Translations under genes and position numbers: made by a program
Shown: piece by piece, positions 59,437-64,000 of the stretch
Layout: the number at the start of each line of letters is the position of its first letter
How positions within the stretch are numbered: position 1 is the first letter of the stretch
Assembly: GCA_029204225.1 (NCBI GenBank)
Contig: CM055106.1
Coordinates: 2,290,738-2,354,737, forward strand
Reading direction: 5' to 3'
Source of the DNA: Diphasiastrum complanatum
Lineage: Eukaryota > Streptophyta > Lycopodiopsida > Lycopodiales > Lycopodiaceae
DNA length: 64,000 bases
The notes under the pieces: generated by a model
The model's input: only the letters and a program-made list of their open reading frames with translations
The model's database searches: none
What the model was told of the DNA's origin: nothing

Positions 59437-59439
59437 AAA

Positions 59440-60029
59440 AAGTTTCCACCAAAAAATACGACATTTTTTTATTTATTATATTTAACTTCGTTAAGTAACC
59501 CATAAGAATAGAGTATAGAGCAATGAAGCACCCTGACCCGGATTTGTTTTAAGGGGAATGCTGGACCCTGGCTCGCATTGTTGTGCCCAGGCACTAGGAG
59601 TAGCCACTCATTGGAATGGGCCAAATACCCATTGGGGGCAGTGACTGCCCTCCTGGGTATAGTGTCAGAGAATGTTGGGGAGATAGCCCTTCAATTCTCT
59701 CAGTGCGTGCACGACTGGCGACTTACTAGGCGAACACAAGAATATGATTATTTTAAAGCTTTAATGCGTGGTCGTAGCGGAAGCGAAGACCAGATAACCA
59801 GACAAATCAATTAGACAGCCAGACAGAATGTAGAAAAAGCATTCAAGCATTGACACAAATCTGAACGCAGAACCAAACAGAGTTGTAATCAGATTAAGTA
59901 TAATGAAATATCCAGGTCAATAATGCAGGTGAGCACAAAACAATAGCGGATGTTAAGTGCGTGTTCACAAAGCTACAATATATTCCTTTGTTTGGCAAAA
60001 ATATTTGTAAGCAAATATATTTATTTTAT
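59440..60029. other. Non-coding, no recognised feature
   Basis: Includes a GC-rich patch at 59540-59700 (open frame 59578-59814) without recognised domain. Confidence 0.4.
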
Positions 60030-60487
60030 GCTCCCAAAACATTATCAAGTAAAACTCACCACATCATGTTTTCAGCTCCATGGGTGAGCTCTTTAAAAGA
60101 TGCAAGCACTGATGCTGTCTGTGCAGCACTGAGAAAAATAATGAATCTCCATAAAGGAGGCGTCATCAATACTTGAAATCTGCAACCATCTTTGATATCT
60201 GTTTGAATGTAAATGCTTTTTCATTATTAATGGAATTTGGCAATCGAAATCCATAAGGAATATCAGCAATGGCAAGGTTGTAATCCTCCCATAGCAGAAT
60301 ACATACCATCTCTTGTACATCTCCAACATAAACTTTATAGTACCCAAGGTTTATTGTGGGATCATTATTCATGAAGGTTTTAAATTCTTCAGACATGGCA
60401 AACGTGTTACTACAAATCTTGATTCTCATGCGCTCTTGCTTGGCCCTGTCAATATGCATTAAAAAAATTGGCAGGCAATCAATTGCA
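60030..60487 (-). pseudogene. N6-adenine DNA methyltransferase-like fragment
   Basis: Minus-strand translation: YYKVYVGDVQEMVCIL, then EDYNLAIADIPYGFRLP (near 60250), FTFKQISKMVADF, and after a frameshift TPPLWRFIIFLSAAQT (near 60150) and HGAENMMW (near 60080). The D-I-P-Y-G motif after hydrophobic strand AIA corresponds to the DPPY catalytic motif IV of amino-methyltransferases (Pro to Ile at one position). A following Trp-bearing strand and Gln match the downstream part of the fold. The SAM-binding FxGxG part is not seen. The N-terminal side is fused in frame to a copia RT piece at about 60487. Confidence 0.5.
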
Positions 60488-60700
60488 TCCACAAATCTGG
60501 CCTTGTACCTTTCGACATTCTCATCTAGTTTCAGCTTTATTTTGTAGATCCATTTGTAGTCCACAACTTTTCTTCCTTCTGGCAGGTTTACTAGTGTTCA
60601 TGTTTCATTTTTATGCATCAAGTCGATTTCCTCCTGCATTGCCTTTCCCCATTCTTCTGATTCCTAACTTGCAATTGCTTCTGAGTAAGTCCAAGTATCA
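60488..60700 (-). pseudogene. Copia V: N-terminal RT fragment
   Basis: Minus-strand: EEWGKAMQEEIDLMHKNET, TLVNLPEGRKVVDYKWIYKI and ERYKARF. This is the start of copia RT. It ends where the methyltransferase-like sequence begins, without a stop. Confidence 0.85.
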
Positions 60701-61250
60701 ATTATTATGGATATTCTCTCATTCGCTCCTTCTCCTGCTTTGTCTGAGGACATTGGTCCTTCGACAGTCGCAGGCCTGGATCCATTGGTGAGTGAGCTTC
60801 TTTACAATTGATCAGATTATATATTATGAAAATACCTCTGCTAAGTAGTGTAAATCGATCGTCTCACTTTGTCTCGATGAATTTGTATTCCTAGACAGTA
60901 GTGAGCTTCACCCAGATCGGTCATATCGAATGCAGAAGACAACATCTGTTTAGCATTCTTCACCCGATCGATAATTTTGCTGAAAAACAACGTGTCGTCG
61001 ACATACAAGGTGATAATAATGAAAGAATGTTGCACTGACTTGAAGTAAACATTAGAATCGACAGTACTTGGTTGAAAATCGTGTTGGATGAGGAATGTGT
61101 TAATCCTCTGAAACCAAGCTCTTGCTGATTGTTTCAAGCCGTAAAGTACCTTGTGGAGTTTACAAACATGATTCTTTATACTTCGATTGCTTTGGCTGTA
61201 AAAAGCATAAATAATCACTTTTGAATCAGTTAGCAGAGCCTGACAGATCT
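60701..61250 (-). pseudogene. Copia V: central RT fragment
   Basis: Minus-strand frame 60841-61218: VLYGLKQSARAWFQRINTFL, TLYVDDTLFF (catalytic box), FDMTDLGEAHYCLGIQI, then DPGLRLSKDQCPQTKQEKER in another frame near 60750. Lies at higher coordinate than the N-terminal RT fragment although both are on the minus strand, so the gene order is permuted. Confidence 0.87.
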
Positions 61251-62520
61251 TTCAAAAAAATCAGCAACCCTGCTTATAGACAATGAAGGTCGTGGAACGG
61301 GCTTCTTTAACTAAACTCTCAATCCAAACAGTCCATATTTGCAAGTTTTTGCTCACTGAGCAAGCATCTGACTTTACACATTTGCTAATTACAAAGCCCA
61401 TCAATTTTCAACAAACATACTCACTTACAAACAACCAAACGACAATGAGTTTAGCGTAGGAACAACAATGAATACATCAAGCGCATAGTCACACAATGGA
61501 CAAGCAACAAATAACATTTCTCGAACCACTAGGTTTGTTTCCCACCAATAGCTAACCTCATGGAAAGCAAACAACTTCAATTGAAACCACATACCCACAT
61601 CCAAAGGTCAACCCTGACAAAATTTCCAGAATTCACACGTGTGGGGAGTGTCCACAAGAGTGACTGATCTTAATTAAGCTTTGTGATTGGCACTATAACC
61701 TGATTCTAGATTGAACAACAAAATCTAGTTCAGAGAAAATGGCTAATCCACAATCTAGCATGCTAATCAACAGAATATAATAGCAATGAATCAAAGAATG
61801 AATAAAAATACAAGATTTCAATGTATGAGCATTAGCCTCAACACGAGTTAGAGAGAGAGAGCTAGAGAGATAACAAGCAATATTTGTTTAGATCCAAAAT
61901 GACATGAGATAGCTACAAAACTTTGGTTCTTCATTATCAATTGTGTGGAGAGCTACACATATTTATGGAGATTGAGGTAGCTCGAGGTAGAACCATATCT
62001 ATCCTTTTCAAAATGACATCTAGAGTCTATGTGACATTTGTCACTTGTCATGCATGAAATTCTACCAACTTTTTACAAGTGTACTAGTTCTAACTAGAAA
62101 TGTCCAAATCATCATGCATGTGTCCAATAAACTTTGTGCATGCCTTGCATGTCACTATGGATCACTTACAATTAATGCATGTGAGTTGCCACGAGTTTCT
62201 ACAAGCATAATCATGCGAATTCTATGTATACAAACTATATGCAAGTTGCATTTATCAAACTAGACAATACATAACCATGTAGCTCGAGTTCTATGTAGGC
62301 CAAACTTGGCACTTTGCATTAATGAGCTACATACTTGCATGGTACAACATTTGTAGCAAGCCAAGAAATCAATATGGATTGTTTTTCAATTTTAACAAAC
62401 CCTATCTCTATCACTAATGGAAACCCTTCACTTCAATCCATCATTTGTGAAAATTGTCAACATTTCCTTGTCTAGTTTTAGGCCAAAATTGCTAAAAATG
62501 GCACATAGTTTAGGATCTGA
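61251..62520. other. Non-coding, no recognised gene
   Basis: AT-rich. Contains an ATTCACACGTGTGGG motif at 61631-61645. Many TGCATG-type hexamers at 62040-62340. Confidence 0.4.
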
Positions 62521-63092
62521 CTTTTCACACGTGTGAAACAGGTCTAGATATTTTTAGTAAGTGTATTTTTTCAGTATGAAGAAGTGTCAAACTTCAAGAC
62601 CTTCGAAATGAGTCCATTTTCATGTATTTTGGACATATATGCCAATTTTACCTATATAGGGCATATTTTAGGTAAGGAGGGTCTAGAGAGAGGAGAGAGA
62701 GTCATCTCTCTCAGCTATATATAGCAGGTAGGCCGTGGAGAAACAGGTTGGAGCAGATCCATTGTATTCATTTGCTTAATGAGAGATTTTTCTATTGGGT
62801 TCTCCTTCCATTGTTGGCATTGTGTAGTGATTGAGTTCAAGCTTTGTGTGTATGATATTAGGTGCTTTCCAAAAGTGGTAGGCTGATGTATTATGGACTG
62901 TATAATGCTATTTTGGGCCGCACTTGATGTTTATGGAAGTTTCCATTTGTGATAAATGCTTTTTGATCAAGTTCTTTGCATTCTAGGTAGCATAGAATGT
63001 GTTGCCAATTCCTAGCTTATGTAGTTTGGAGTGCAAGCATTCAAGCCAATGATCTTGGAGTTTAGATCCACTTAGGATCTGTATTTTTCACA
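62520..63092 (+). repeat. Probable solo LTR (3' part)
   Basis: Contains TTTTCACACGTGTGAAA (62522-62538), a TATA-like GCTATATATAGC at about 62714-62725, a leader-like stretch, and an end GGATCTGTATTTTTCACA (near 63090) that resembles the end of the LARD-like element LTR in layout. No PBS follows, so if it is an LTR it is solo. The start was not resolved. Confidence 0.35.
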
Positions 63093-63700
63093 TCATTCAC
63101 TTACCCAAACCTCCCCAAATCATTCCAGCCATGCAATCCACAATGTAGTCTATCAAACAACCAAAACTCATAATCAAACCTTCACCACTCAATCACACGT
63201 TAGCATGTAATGTAACCATTACCCTCCAATGGTAAACAAGTAATTGTGAACCCATAATATTTATAATCATCCCACCAACTCCTTTCAAGTAATATTCATT
63301 CTTCCATCGAGATTCAAGCATACATCTTTCATGACGTACTCCTCAAACCCAAGCATGATATTCATCAATCCTCAATCAATGTCAAGCGACTAACCACAAT
63401 TTGGACCTAACCTCAAGCAATCCAGCCAAGCACTACCATTGAGTGACATTAGCCACAAGAAGCAAGACATACAACCCAACCCAACCCACTAACCCTAACA
63501 TGGAGTAACAACATTCACACTCACTAACACCAAAATAGAACTTAACTCTAAAGGGAAACTAACCAACATTCTCTCTCAAACAAACAAGCTCTCAACATTC
63601 AACTACCAACTCTTACAATTACTAACTCTCAAAAATACTAACTCACAAAAGTACTAACATTTGAAATACAAAGAGTTGGCTCCTTCTTATGGGAAACTCC
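63093..63700. other. C/A-rich strand-biased region
   Basis: The plus strand is strongly depleted in G and enriched in C and A (CCAACCCAACCCACTAACCC near 63475). No coding signal. Confidence 0.6.
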
Positions 63701-64000
63701 AATGGATCCCCTTCACAATGTCATCTTGCCATTCTTCATGCCTTTCAAGCCCTCTTTGCCATTTGTCTCCAACCCATTTGATAGTACACCTAGTGGCCTC
63801 CATAAGAGAGTGGGGGAGTGGTGCATTCAAGGCTCTCTTCCAAAACTAGCCAAGATGCCATTTTTGTCAAAGGCTAGGGAGGCCATTCAAGTTTCCACTT
63901 TTGTACACCCTAGAAGCTCAAAATGTCAATTGCTAGTGGGTGTACCTCCCAAAGTTTTTAGCCTCCAAGGTGTTTTGGCATTTAGTATCCAAATTTTGGG

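Noticed and set aside
62040-62340. Clustered TGCATG hexamers suggestive of a regulatory array
   Set aside because: Short, irregular and in AT-rich non-coding sequence; not distinguishable from chance without counts.
63475-63500. CCAACCCAACCCACTAACCCTAAC resembling plant telomere repeats
   Set aside because: Only one perfect CTAACCCTAA-like unit is present, in a generally C/A-rich stretch; not an interstitial telomere array.

Overview
The window comes from the nuclear genome of a land plant with a large, AT-rich, transposon-dense genome. Evidence: plant-type Ty1/copia and Ty3/gypsy LTR elements nested in one another, a clan-85-type plant cytochrome P450 with introns, CT-rich and TATA-bearing LTR promoters, and long (CT)n and (AT)n runs. 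A gymnosperm, fern or similar lineage would fit, but the sequence alone does not settle it. I see no rRNA or tRNA gene and no clearly intact host gene. Almost every reading frame is broken.

Layout. 1-10.05 kb: a gypsy element on the minus strand (RNase H, RT, protease, gag, PBS, LTR) split by a copia element (423-5194) with its own LTRs, PBS and PPT. 10.05-16.08 kb: degenerate 3' parts of other gypsy-type elements, including two copies of one 3' region and the start of an LTR. 16.08-33.25 kb: a very large inverted repeat. Each arm (about 5 kb) is a copy of a DNA-transposon-like element whose protein resembles the DUF7869 type (DDE-like D, D and H-x-D motifs). The loop is about 2.2 kb and holds two P450 exons. 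The right arm is interrupted by a 4.8 kb copia element (24117-28959) with a perfect 5-bp target duplication. 33.49-36.33 kb: a P450 gene of eight exons that lacks exactly the I-helix exon found in the loop, and carries a stop codon.

37.1-46 kb: rearranged gypsy sequence (integrase C-terminus and a coiled-coil 3' ORF), interrupted by a non-autonomous LTR element (38768-44524) that has no RT or integrase but carries an unusual ORF region with a duplicated module. A pararetrovirus-like fragment sits inside its left LTR. 46.1-50.14 kb: a second, diverged DUF7869-type gene on the minus strand, with a hAT transposase pseudogene inserted in it. 50.14-55.83 kb: a divergently transcribed plus-strand locus encoding a ParB/sulfiredoxin-fold-like protein with introns, followed by a Penelope-like reverse transcriptase cut off by a 123-bp (CT)n tract. 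56.8-61.2 kb: copia fragments and a minus-strand fragment that looks like an N6-adenine DNA methyltransferase. 61.2-64 kb: non-coding, with one probable solo LTR.

The most unusual material is the 46-55.8 kb divergent pair (DUF7869-type transposase-like gene, then ParB-like and RT-like ORFs) together with the methyltransferase fragment at 60 kb. These may be pieces of one large, poorly described mobile element. That grouping is inference; the separate domain calls rest on visible motifs.
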